The notes under the pieces are model-generated. The model was given only the letters and a program-made list of their open reading frames with translations. It was not told the DNA's origin and ran no database searches. Position numbers and translations under genes: made by a program. Positions 1-5,468 of a DNA stretch of 5,506 nucleotides are shown here, in pieces. Numbering within the stretch: position 1 is the stretch's first letter; each line of letters opens with the position of its first letter. The DNA is from Candidatus Babeliales bacterium. GTDB lineage: Bacteria > Babelota > Babeliae > Babelales > Vermiphilaceae. Where the stretch lies: assembly GCA_020053845.1 (NCBI GenBank), contig JAGVMI010000045.1, forward strand, positions 1 to 5,506, written 5' to 3'.

Positions 1-309
1 ACCGCCGCCGCTGCCGCCGCCACGAGGGCCATTACCGCCGCCACGAGGGCCGCCTGCTGGACGTGCTGGACGAGGACGAGCTTCGTTTACAACAACGTTA
101 CGACCTTCAATTGCACGACCGTTAAGGGCGTCGATAGATGCTTGCGCTTCTTCGTCGTTTGGCATGTCAACAAATGCGAAACCACGTGCATTACCGGTGA
201 TGTGATCTTTGATAATGCGAACAGCATTCACCTGTCCGAATGCTTCGAAATGTGTTCTGAGTGCTTCTTCTGTAACTGAACGAGACAGGTTGCCTACGTA
301 AATGTTCAT
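1..309 (-). CDS. RRM-domain RNA-binding protein with Gly/Arg-rich tail (3' end off window)
   Basis: Single-domain RNA recognition motif protein of the small bacterial glycine-rich type, expected to bind single-stranded RNA in the cytoplasm. The first 103 residues are visible, from MNIYVGNL onward, and the frame runs off the left edge. RNP2 is IYVGNL (residues 3-8) and RNP1 is RGFAFVDM (42-49). The aromatic residues Tyr4, Phe44 and Phe46 occupy the usual RNA-stacking positions. The RRM ends near residue 77 (ALNGRAIEGRNVVVNEA), followed by a Pro/Arg linker and a GPRGGG-type repeat tail that resembles RGG-box RNA-binding tails. The ATG at 309 is supported by AAGGT at 319-323, nine bases upstream. 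Arg codons are mainly CGT and Gly codons GGT/GGC, which fits high expression. Relatives in cyanobacteria are often cold-induced RNA chaperones; applying that role here is inference. The RRM assignment is secure. Confidence 0.95.
   Translation of the reverse strand, partial: MNIYVGNLSRSVTEEALRTHFEAFGQVNAVRIIKDHITGNARGFAFVDMPNDEEAQASIDALNGRAIEGRNVVVNEARPRPARPAGGPRGGGNGPRGGGSGGG
14..51 (-). repeat. Tandem 21-bp coding repeat (GPRGGG-N/S units)
   Basis: A 17-base identical stretch occurs at 14-30 and again at 35-51, a period of 21 bases or seven codons. It encodes two successive Gly-Pro-Arg-Gly-Gly-Gly-Asn/Ser units in the tail of the RRM protein. The DNA is very GC-rich compared with the rest of the window. 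More units may lie beyond the left edge. Such in-frame repeats can expand or contract by slippage without breaking the frame. Confidence 0.85.
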
Positions 310-429
310 GTGAACCGTACCTTATAATGGAAATAAAATAGAACGTAACTATCAATCAAATATGGTAAAAAAAATTACCTAATACTTATAAATTAGCAAC
401 CTTCTCTCTCGAGAAACATTGGTAACCAT
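310..429 (-). other. Long 5' leader of the RRM gene with possible uORF and U-rich hairpin
   Basis: If the promoter at 464-436 is used, transcription starts near 429-430 and leaves about 120 nt of leader. The leader contains an ATG at 429-427 that opens a 16-codon frame ending in TAG at 381-379. Directly after it comes an inverted repeat, GGTAA (378-374) and TTACC (367-363), around a run of six T. A long leader is common in cold-shock and autoregulated RNA-binding protein genes. Function here is inference; no known riboswitch class was recognised. Confidence 0.35.
319..323 (-). promoter_or_regulatory. Ribosome binding site of the RRM gene
   Basis: AAGGT on the minus strand lies nine bases before the ATG at 309. 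It is a partial match to the anti-Shine-Dalgarno complement and supports this start codon, which also begins directly at the first beta-strand of the RRM. Confidence 0.6.
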
Positions 430-435
430 AGAGCT

Positions 436-464
436 AGTGTAACACATGCTCACTCATGAGTAAA
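436..464 (-). promoter_or_regulatory. Candidate sigma-70-type promoter for the RRM gene
   Basis: On the minus strand, TTTACT (464-459) and TACACT (441-436) are separated by exactly 17 bases. Each matches its consensus hexamer at four of six positions. TGT precedes the -10 box, giving an extended -10 motif. The spacer holds a perfect 10-bp palindrome, ACTCATGAGT (452-461), which also overlaps the -35 box and could be a repressor site. The position between two minus-strand genes suits a separate promoter for the RRM gene. Confidence 0.5.
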
Positions 465-510
465 CCACGAGTATAAAAATAGTGCTGGTTTGAATGACAA
501 ATAATCATAG

Positions 511-1329
511 TTATTCTTGGCTGCTATCATCCACAAGCTGCTTAAGGTAATCAACCTCATCTGGCGACAAGAATCGCCATGTCCCCTGAGGCACACCTTG
601 CTTTGAAAGTCCTGCGTATCCTACACGATCGAGTGAAGCAACTTCGTAGCCTAACGCCTCGAAAAGACGTCTTACCACGCGATACTTACCGCTGTGTAGT
701 GTTACAAACACTTCGGTACGCGGACGCTTTGGGATAAACCCAATATCATCCACACGTACAAAACCATCTTCAAGGCGCACGCCTTTTTTAACTTTTTGCA
801 GATCAGCAGCTATAAGCTGCCTAGTAAGACGTGCACGGTATATTTTCTCTATTTCATAGCGAGGATGCGCAAGTTTGAGCGCAAGCTCACCATCGTTGGT
901 AAGCAAAAGAACGCCAGTTGTATGACGATCGAGCCTACCAATAGGGTAAATGCGGGTATTTACTGCTCCCTGCACAATATCAAGTACTGTACGCCTGCCA
1001 CGCTCATCTTGAGCAGTGGTAATACAATCCTTGGGCTTATTGACGAGCATGTATACCTTACGCTGTGCCTTTACTACCTCACCATGAATAGCAACTTTTT
1101 GGTGCGGGCTAATACGATGGCCCGGATCGGTGATTACATGGCCATTAACGGTCACTATCCCCTGATCTATACACTCTACCGCCTTGCGACGGGAGCACAC
1201 ACCAGCGTGAGCAAGATACTTGCTCAAAGTTGTGCCTGACTCATCATGAGCCGGCTGACCCTTGCGCTTCTCAGGGGCGTCATTGACGCCTTCATTACGG
1301 ACATGCGATCTATTTTTTATAACTTTCAT
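511..1329 (-). CDS. rluB: RsuA/RluB/E/F-family rRNA pseudouridine synthase, RluB-like
   Basis: Converts a specific uridine in rRNA to pseudouridine; RluB members act on the peptidyl-transferase region of 23S rRNA. The 272-residue protein starts with a basic, probably flexible extension (1-33). An S4 RNA-binding domain follows at about 35-80 (LSKYLAHAGVCSRRKA through VTVNG). The synthase domain opens with VNKPKDCITT, continues with the LDI-type strand, and carries the catalytic loop YPIGRLDRHTTGVLLLTNDG, where Asp134 of GRLD is the expected nucleophile. The C-terminal core HSGKYRVVRRLFEALGY is the family's RNA-contacting helix, but reads KYRVVRR where many homologues have NRQVRR. Length is near typical. 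The ATG lacks a clear Shine-Dalgarno sequence, so the exact start is less certain than the family. RluB is favoured over RsuA because of the KPK-x-TT-DERGRRTVLDIV segment, but target specificity cannot be read from sequence alone. Confidence 0.9.
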   Translation of the reverse strand: MKVIKNRSHVRNEGVNDAPEKRKGQPAHDESGTTLSKYLAHAGVCSRRKAVECIDQGIVTVNGHVITDPGHRISPHQKVAIHGEVVKAQRKVYMLVNKPKDCITTAQDERGRRTVLDIVQGAVNTRIYPIGRLDRHTTGVLLLTNDGELALKLAHPRYEIEKIYRARLTRQLIAADLQKVKKGVRLEDGFVRVDDIGFIPKRPRTEVFVTLHSGKYRVVRRLFEALGYEVASLDRVGYAGLSKQGVPQGTWRFLSPDEVDYLKQLVDDSSQE

Positions 1330-1377
1330 GGTGATTATTTTACCACAGTTTGCGAGAAATAACTAAGAAAACGAGTG

Positions 1378-1408
1378 ATTATCGCACCAATGAGCTCATT
1401 CTTATCAA
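1378..1408 (-). promoter_or_regulatory. Candidate promoter for the rluB-like gene (divergent region)
   Basis: On the minus strand, TTGATA (1408-1403) matches the -35 consensus at five of six positions. GATAAT (1383-1378) matches the -10 consensus at five of six and is preceded by TGC, an extended -10. The spacer is 19 bases, slightly long. It contains the perfect 12-bp palindrome AATGAGCTCATT (1389-1400). The predicted leader is about 40 nt. A second extended -10 sequence, TGGTAAAAT, lies immediately before the ATG (about 1345-1337) and could give a leaderless transcript. Confidence 0.45.
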
Positions 1409-1431
1409 ATAGTAATAGAAGGCTTTATAAC
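1402..1431 (+). promoter_or_regulatory. Candidate promoter for the tdk-radA operon
   Basis: TATAAC (1426-1431) matches the -10 consensus at five of six positions. Upstream, TTATCA (1402-1407) matches the -35 at four of six with an 18-base spacer. This -35 box overlaps the oppositely oriented TTGATA of the rluB-side promoter, so the two promoters would share one face of DNA. The predicted leader to the ATG at 1511 is about 75 nt. Confidence 0.4.
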
Positions 1432-1432
1432 A

Positions 1433-1450
1433 GGTTTTTTGAAAAAAACC
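1433..1450 (+). repeat. A/T-tract perfect inverted repeat in the tdk leader
   Basis: GGTTTTTT (1433-1440) and AAAAAACC (1443-1450) form a perfect 8-bp inverted repeat with two bases between them. It lies at or just after the predicted tdk transcription start. As RNA it would fold only weakly; as DNA, the back-to-back A-tracts may bend the helix. No T-run follows it, so it is not a standard terminator. A regulatory role is possible but unproven. Confidence 0.4.
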
Positions 1451-1510
1451 ACGATCAGCTCTATCCTGTAGCACTACAAGCTAACCTTTTAACCCCATGA
1501 AGAAACACGT

Positions 1511-2107
1511 ATGACACTCAAAGCCCCCCATGCGGGAACCCTGGAAGTTATTTGCGGGCCGATGTTTTCAGGAAAATCTGAAGAGCTTATTCGCCGCCTG
1601 AGACGTGCTAAAATCGCACGCCAGTCAGTAGCAGTCTTCAAACACGCATTTGATGTTGAGCGTTCAGACTCAGAGGAAGTGGTATCACATAGTGGTATCC
1701 GTATTGATGCCTACGCCATTCACAATCCTCAAGAAGTGGCGCAATATGCGCGCGAGCATGATATCTGCGTAATTGGCATCGATGAGGTGCAATTCTTCCC
1801 TCAAGAGATAATCGCAACTATTTGCGCGCTCGTCGATAGCGGACGAAGGGTAATCGTAGGTGGGCTTGATCTTGATTTTCGTGGGGTGCCCTTTGGCCCC
1901 ATGCCCACGCTGCTTGCTATAGCTGACAAAATTACCAAACTGCGTGCTATCTGTACTGAGTGTGGCCAGGATGCACATTTTTCTCAGCGATTAGTAAATG
2001 GCCATCCCGCACGCTTTGATGATCCTATAGTTATGGTAGGCGCGCAGGAGGCATACCAAGCACGCTGCCGTGGCTGTTTTAGCATAGATCGCACCCCAAA
2101 CTGGTAA
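1511..2107 (+). CDS. tdk: Thymidine kinase (type II, zinc-binding TK1 family)
   Basis: Phosphorylates thymidine to dTMP with ATP in the cytoplasmic pyrimidine salvage pathway. At 198 residues it is the usual length. The Walker A loop is GPMFSGKS (16-23). The Walker B/catalytic segment is IDEVQFF (90-96), where Glu92 is the expected catalytic base. GGLDLDFRGVPFGP (117-130) is the conserved segment leading into the lasso loop. The structural zinc site is Cys148-x2-Cys151 with Cys186-x2-Cys189. VMVGAQEAY (174-182) supplies the conserved substrate-binding tyrosine, Tyr182. The ATG at 1511 has only a weak purine-rich stretch upstream (GAAGAAA near 1499-1505), but the conserved first beta-strand begins soon after it. 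It is the first gene of a probable operon, with radA beginning four bases after its stop codon. All key residues are intact, so an active enzyme is expected. Confidence 0.97.
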   Translation: MTLKAPHAGTLEVICGPMFSGKSEELIRRLRRAKIARQSVAVFKHAFDVERSDSEEVVSHSGIRIDAYAIHNPQEVAQYAREHDICVIGIDEVQFFPQEIIATICALVDSGRRVIVGGLDLDFRGVPFGPMPTLLAIADKITKLRAICTECGQDAHFSQRLVNGHPARFDDPIVMVGAQEAYQARCRGCFSIDRTPNW

Positions 2108-2111
2108 GTAT

Positions 2112-3464
2112 ATGAGCAAGCAGAAGATTACGTATACCTGTGAAACATGTAGTTACAAGGCGCTCAAATGGATGGGCTGCTGCCCTGAATGCCATGCATG
2201 GGATACCTTTTCTGCTTCAACCCCCGCTGCTACTGCTACAATTCACGGCCGAGAGATTACAAGCAAAGTAACCTCAATGATTCAGCTCAATAGCGTCACT
2301 GAGCAGCCACGCGAACGCATGATGAGCTCAATTGCCGAATGGGATCGCGTAATGGGCGGCGGTATTATGCGTAGCTCACTTCTTATACTTACGGGCGACC
2401 CTGGCATTGGCAAATCAACGCTCTTACTGCAAGTATCAAACCAACTTGCACAGCGCTACACCGTGTACTATTTCTCTACGGAAGAATCGCTTCATCAGGT
2501 AAAGCTGCGTGCCACCCGCTTGGGCACCATTAACGATCAGCTTCTTTTCTCAGATCAAGCAAATCTTGACGCCATAATCACCACGGCGCGCGAGGGCAAG
2601 CCTGATGTACTCATCATTGATTCCATTCAAAACTGTTATCTGCCCGGTACACAATCATTACCCGGCGGCGTTGGGCAATTGCGCGAATCTGCGTTCCTGC
2701 TCATGCGTTTAGCCAAAGAGCATGATATTACCGTAATCATCACTGGCCATATCACTAAAGAAGGCGTGATTGCGGGGCCAAAAACCCTTGAACACATGGT
2801 GGATGCCGTATTTTATTTGCAAGGCGAAGATCAGTGGCATACGCGAGTGCTTCGTGCCGTTAAAAACCGCTTTGGCACTATTAATGAGATTGGCTTTTTT
2901 GAAATGGAGCAATCAGGGCTACGCGAAGTGCCCAACATTAATGAGCATCTTATTAATGATGCTACGCATTCTCCTGGCTCAGTGCTTGTGAGCGTAATGG
3001 AAGGCTCACGCCCGCTTCTGCTCGAACTGCAAGCGCTTACCGTTGAATCAAAACTCAGCATGCCTCAGCGCGTTATCTCAGGCCTTGACCACAAACAAGT
3101 AATGCTTATTGCAGCAATCCTGCAAAAGTATCTGCATGTGAAGCTCAGCATGCATGACATATTTTTCAAAGTGAGCGGTGGATTTAAAGTCAGAGAAAGC
3201 GCTACTGATCTGGGCGTTGCACTTGCATTACTTTCAAGCTACTTCCAGCAGCCAATTCCTGAGCATGCTATTGCGCTTGGGGAAATCAGTCTGACTGGCC
3301 ACATCAAGCCTATCAATCAAATTACGATGTTTATCAAAGAAGCAGAAAAGTTTGGCCTTGAGCGTATTCTTGTAGCAAAGAATCAAAAGGTGGATGGCTC
3401 AAGCTGCAAAGTGCTTAGATTTCAGCATGTATATGAGCTGCTCTCACTTTTTAGTGAGTCATAA
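2112..3464 (+). CDS. radA: DNA repair and recombination protein RadA (Sms)
   Basis: RadA is a RecA-like hexameric ATPase that promotes branch migration during homologous recombination and helps process stalled or broken replication forks. The 450-residue protein has all the expected parts. An N-terminal zinc finger uses Cys10-x2-Cys13 and Cys24-x2-Cys27. The RecA-like core has Walker A GDPGIGKST (95-103) and Walker B VLIIDSIQ (166-173). The RadA-specific KNRFG motif is at 251-255. A C-terminal Lon-protease-like domain (about 290-450) includes SGGFKVRESATDLGVALAL and GEISLTGHIKPI. In this family that domain is structural and is not a protease. The start is fixed by the zinc finger and by a four-base gap after tdk, which suggests co-transcription. 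The finger contains an extra adjacent cysteine (CC at 23-24), a minor oddity. No damage to the frame is seen. Confidence 0.97.
   Translation: MSKQKITYTCETCSYKALKWMGCCPECHAWDTFSASTPAATATIHGREITSKVTSMIQLNSVTEQPRERMMSSIAEWDRVMGGGIMRSSLLILTGDPGIGKSTLLLQVSNQLAQRYTVYYFSTEESLHQVKLRATRLGTINDQLLFSDQANLDAIITTAREGKPDVLIIDSIQNCYLPGTQSLPGGVGQLRESAFLLMRLAKEHDITVIITGHITKEGVIAGPKTLEHMVDAVFYLQGEDQWHTRVLRAVKNRFGTINEIGFFEMEQSGLREVPNINEHLINDATHSPGSVLVSVMEGSRPLLLELQALTVESKLSMPQRVISGLDHKQVMLIAAILQKYLHVKLSMHDIFFKVSGGFKVRESATDLGVALALLSSYFQQPIPEHAIALGEISLTGHIKPINQITMFIKEAEKFGLERILVAKNQKVDGSSCKVLRFQHVYELLSLFSES
3443..3458 (+). other. Small hairpin at the 3' end of radA
   Basis: CTCACT (3443-3448) and AGTGAG (3453-3458) form a perfect 6-bp stem with a TTTT loop, inside the last codons of radA. 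No T-run follows the stem, so it does not read as an intrinsic terminator. It might slow decay or reduce expression of the downstream gene, or it may be chance. Confidence 0.3.
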
Positions 3465-3492
3465 CACCAGATTACGCAGAGAAAGAGTTGTA

Positions 3493-5013
3493 ATGAGGCA
3501 TCTTATTATTGTGTTGCTCTTAATTGTATTCTCACCAAGTACATACACAAGCCAGATAAATCCATTCGCTTGCTCGGCAGGAAAAGAATACCTAGCTAAT
3601 GTGCACAGCGAACATCCTAAAGAAACCTGTTTACAAAGTAAGCAGATATCCTATGCGAACACAATACGTGAACATATAGCCTGGCTCATTAACGTATATA
3701 ATAAGCCCATATATGGTACACTTGACCGTGAAGATCACTACATGTCTATAGATGATTGCTTGACAAAGATAGAGCGACTCCTCAAATGCTCTTCACAGCT
3801 CAGCTCTCCACTGCCACAAGTGCAGGCATGCTTCACAGAAACACTTTTCACAAATGTCGACAATATGCGTTTGCGCGCGTCACACCCAATGCATCTACGT
3901 ATTTGCACATTGCTTAAAACACATCTACCAGACATATACCAGGCGTACATCCGCAAAATATACCAATCGGCTAAACTGCTGTTTGACATGAAACATTCAA
4001 TGCCATCATCAACATACACGAGCATTCCTGATGAGCTTATGCCTGCCCAGCTATCAAAAGTGCTCGCGCACAGGGCAATTCATTACGCAGCAGAAAGTAA
4101 CTCAATATGCCTAGACCTATTTGTAAACGACTTTGAACGGCATGATCATGAAGAAATCTTGCCCGCTCTCGACATTCTTATAAAGCGCATCATGATCGAA
4201 CGCCCCGAGCTTATACACTGGATTGACTCACTCATCAGTCGTTATCAAGCATCCGCGCAGCCCTCAAAAATACTCAATCATTTAGAATTATTGCTCATTT
4301 ACTTACTTGATAGCAAAAATATAGAAGCTTCATTTGATGGCAAAGCACAACCGGTTAAGCTCGAACCTTACATGCGTAATAAACTTGAAAAAATGCTTAG
4401 CACAATAAGCCACACAGCTCGCCCAAACTCTGTACGAGAAAGAGTATGGAATACATACACAGCATGCGCTGCAACTAAGCAGACCCATGAAATAATAAAA
4501 ACACTTATTGAACTCCACACAAACGCACAATTTGATATAGAATACGATACAATACGCATGGCAGTTGAAGATTTCTTGGAAGTTCCTCAGGATTATGAGC
4601 TTACGCTTCCTTTACAACCGCCTGCCACACACCCGCATTATCGCACCAAGCTCATACAGCAGCTTGAAGCAGCATGCCTGAGTTCATTCACTAATAAAAA
4701 GCTTCTTTACGCGTGCATTGAGCATGTTACTGATGGTAAGAATACATTTTGCAATGAGCATGTAGATAGCACATGCGTGAATGCATTACTTGCAGCGTAC
4801 ATTACATCACCGGTAGTGCCTGCAGATAATAAATACGATGTTCTAGAGGCCTACAAATTACGCACGGGCACCACTGACCTTGGCATAGATGCCGCCGTGA
4901 TGATGCATCCTGATACTACACATGATGCTGACACAAAAAAGTTTAACACATATTATTACGCACTTAATCAACTTTCTCTTAATGCACAAAACGCAGAAGG
5001 AGGGGTTATATGA
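3493..5013 (+). CDS. Exported cysteine-containing protein of unknown function (506 aa)
   Basis: I do not recognise the family. The ATG at 3493 is chosen because it begins a clear Sec signal peptide: MRH, then LIIVLLLIVF (4-13), then a polar PSTYTS segment with likely cleavage near residue 20. A purine-rich GAGAAAGAG lies just upstream, and the start is 28 bases after radA. The open frame extends back to 3394 inside radA, but that extension would bury the signal peptide. The mature part seems mostly alpha-helical, with no other membrane segment. It has 12 cysteines (27, 46, 89, 99, 113, 138, 206, 325, 395, 408, 420, 428), four of them clustered in the last 112 residues. An even number in an exported protein fits disulfide bonding. 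There is no lipobox, catalytic triad or repeat that I can name. Codon use looks more A/T-rich than radA. Probably an envelope or secreted protein transcribed with tdk-radA; function unknown. Confidence 0.8.
   Translation: MRHLIIVLLLIVFSPSTYTSQINPFACSAGKEYLANVHSEHPKETCLQSKQISYANTIREHIAWLINVYNKPIYGTLDREDHYMSIDDCLTKIERLLKCSSQLSSPLPQVQACFTETLFTNVDNMRLRASHPMHLRICTLLKTHLPDIYQAYIRKIYQSAKLLFDMKHSMPSSTYTSIPDELMPAQLSKVLAHRAIHYAAESNSICLDLFVNDFERHDHEEILPALDILIKRIMIERPELIHWIDSLISRYQASAQPSKILNHLELLLIYLLDSKNIEASFDGKAQPVKLEPYMRNKLEKMLSTISHTARPNSVRERVWNTYTACAATKQTHEIIKTLIELHTNAQFDIEYDTIRMAVEDFLEVPQDYELTLPLQPPATHPHYRTKLIQQLEAACLSSFTNKKLLYACIEHVTDGKNTFCNEHVDSTCVNALLAAYITSPVVPADNKYDVLEAYKLRTGTTDLGIDAAVMMHPDTTHDADTKKFNTYYYALNQLSLNAQNAEGGVI
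4997..5003 (+). promoter_or_regulatory. Perfect Shine-Dalgarno for the mini-ORF
   Basis: AAGGAGG matches the anti-Shine-Dalgarno complement over all seven bases and sits six bases before the ATG at 5010. It lies within the last codons of the 506-aa gene. It is the strongest ribosome binding site in the window and is therefore the main evidence that translation starts at 5010. Confidence 0.75.
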
Positions 5014-5084
5014 CTTACCTATTCATCATTCTCATAACTTTCTGCACGTATCAGATCGGCTATTCATGTGCTACCTCATTGTGA
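5010..5084 (+). CDS. Small hydrophobic ORF (24 aa) coupled to the 506-aa gene; mini-protein or truncated signal peptide
   Basis: The ATG at 5010 overlaps the TGA of the 506-aa gene (ATGA), a classic translational-coupling arrangement, and has a perfect Shine-Dalgarno sequence upstream. The frame encodes MTYLFIILITFC followed by a short polar stretch ending SCATSL, with stop at 5082-5084. The hydrophobic start resembles a Sec signal peptide or a single membrane segment. Two explanations fit. It may be a real membrane or secreted micropeptide, or the start of a longer exported protein lost by deletion or an early stop. Reading past the TGA gives only another 11 codons before the next stop, so simple readthrough does not restore a gene. 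The 3' end overlaps the convergent gene by 25 bases. It has only two cysteines and no convincing lipobox. Confidence 0.5.
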   Translation: MTYLFIILITFCTYQIGYSCATSL

Positions 5085-5413
5085 GCGCATTTTTTCAGCC
5101 AAATGGCACGTTTTAATTGAAAAGCAAAAGAGATCGCAGATCTGTCTGTTTTAGGATCGCGCTCGTGAAGATCGGGAGGCGTACCATCTCTAAAAATCAA
5201 CCGCTCTAGATCACGTTCTGCCTGTGTCCACCACACATTGCGCTCTGCCTGTCGCGCTAATTGTTGGCACTCGGTAAGCTCTCTTGGTGCTGTATAGCCA
5301 TAGCCACGATAATGCTCACATGTGCCATATATCTCATCAAAAAACGCTGCCGACGCCAAAGGGATCATTGCCAACATTAAGGTGATGCTTGCTTTGAGTA
5401 CTATGCGCTGCAT
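5060..5413 (-). CDS. Small exported protein of unknown function (117 aa)
   Basis: I do not recognise the family. The ATG at 5413 starts a clear Sec signal peptide: MQRIVLK, hydrophobic ASITLMLAMIPL, then ASA with likely cleavage after residue 22. AAGGA at 5425-5429 lies 11 bases upstream, a little far but acceptable. The frame also opens at a GTG at 5455, which would add 14 polar residues before the signal peptide and is less likely. The mature part of about 95 residues is rich in charged and aromatic residues, with cysteines at 32, 49 and 109. It includes a Gly/Tyr stretch (YRGYGY, 35-40) and a helical segment with WW (61-62). An odd cysteine count leaves one free or paired with a partner. 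It is convergent with the 506-aa operon and overlaps the mini-ORF. Likely periplasmic or secreted; function unknown. Confidence 0.75.
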   Translation of the reverse strand: MQRIVLKASITLMLAMIPLASAAFFDEIYGTCEHYRGYGYTAPRELTECQQLARQAERNVWWTQAERDLERLIFRDGTPPDLHERDPKTDRSAISFAFQLKRAIWLKKCAHNEVAHE

Positions 5414-5424
5414 GCTGCTGCTTA

Positions 5425-5429
5425 TCCTT
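5425..5429 (-). promoter_or_regulatory. Ribosome binding site supporting the ATG at 5413
   Basis: AAGGA on the minus strand, inside a purine-rich AAAAAAGGATAAG stretch, lies 11 bases before the ATG. It favours that start over the GTG at 5455, which has no comparable site upstream. Confidence 0.5.
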
Positions 5430-5468
5430 TTTTGAGTGAGTATACTTTTATGCACGATCTATGGCGCA

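Noticed and set aside
796..1239. Open frame of 147 codons on the plus strand, antisense to the rluB-like gene
   Set aside because: It lies wholly within a gene with intact family motifs, has no recognisable domain or ribosome binding site, and is explained as a shadow frame.
1433..1450. A/T inverted repeat as a terminator for an upstream transcript
   Set aside because: The stem has only two GC pairs, the loop is too tight and no T-run follows. No plus-strand gene lies upstream to be terminated.
1685..1978. Open frame on the minus strand inside tdk
   Set aside because: It is entirely antisense to a well-conserved enzyme and has no signal of its own.
2709..3061. Several short open frames on both strands inside radA
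   Set aside because: All overlap conserved RadA core and Lon-like regions in other frames; none has recognisable protein features.
3443..3458. Hairpin as an intrinsic terminator after radA
   Set aside because: The stem is inside the coding region and no T-run follows. The next gene is only 28 bases downstream, so readthrough is expected.
2976..3464. Protease activity from the Lon-like C-terminal domain of RadA
   Set aside because: The family is known to use this fold structurally, and the full RadA architecture with zinc finger and KNRFG motif explains the gene.
3394..3492. N-terminal extension of the 506-aa protein starting inside radA
   Set aside because: It would overlap the radA coding end by 71 bases and place 33 polar residues before an otherwise perfect signal peptide. 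The ATG at 3493 has a purine-rich upstream site and the expected n-region.
4330..4559. Cysteine-rich, hydrophobic short frames on the minus strand
   Set aside because: They are complements of the 506-aa coding sequence, and their hydrophobic look follows from the antisense of A-rich codons. No ribosome binding site is apparent.
4922..5116. 64-codon plus-strand frame across the end of the 506-aa gene
   Set aside because: It starts inside the 506-aa gene without a good ribosome binding site. The strong Shine-Dalgarno at 4997-5003 serves the ATG at 5010 in a different frame.
5414..5455. GTG start at 5455 for the small exported protein
   Set aside because: It adds 14 polar residues before the signal peptide and lacks a ribosome binding site, whereas the ATG at 5413 has AAGGA upstream.
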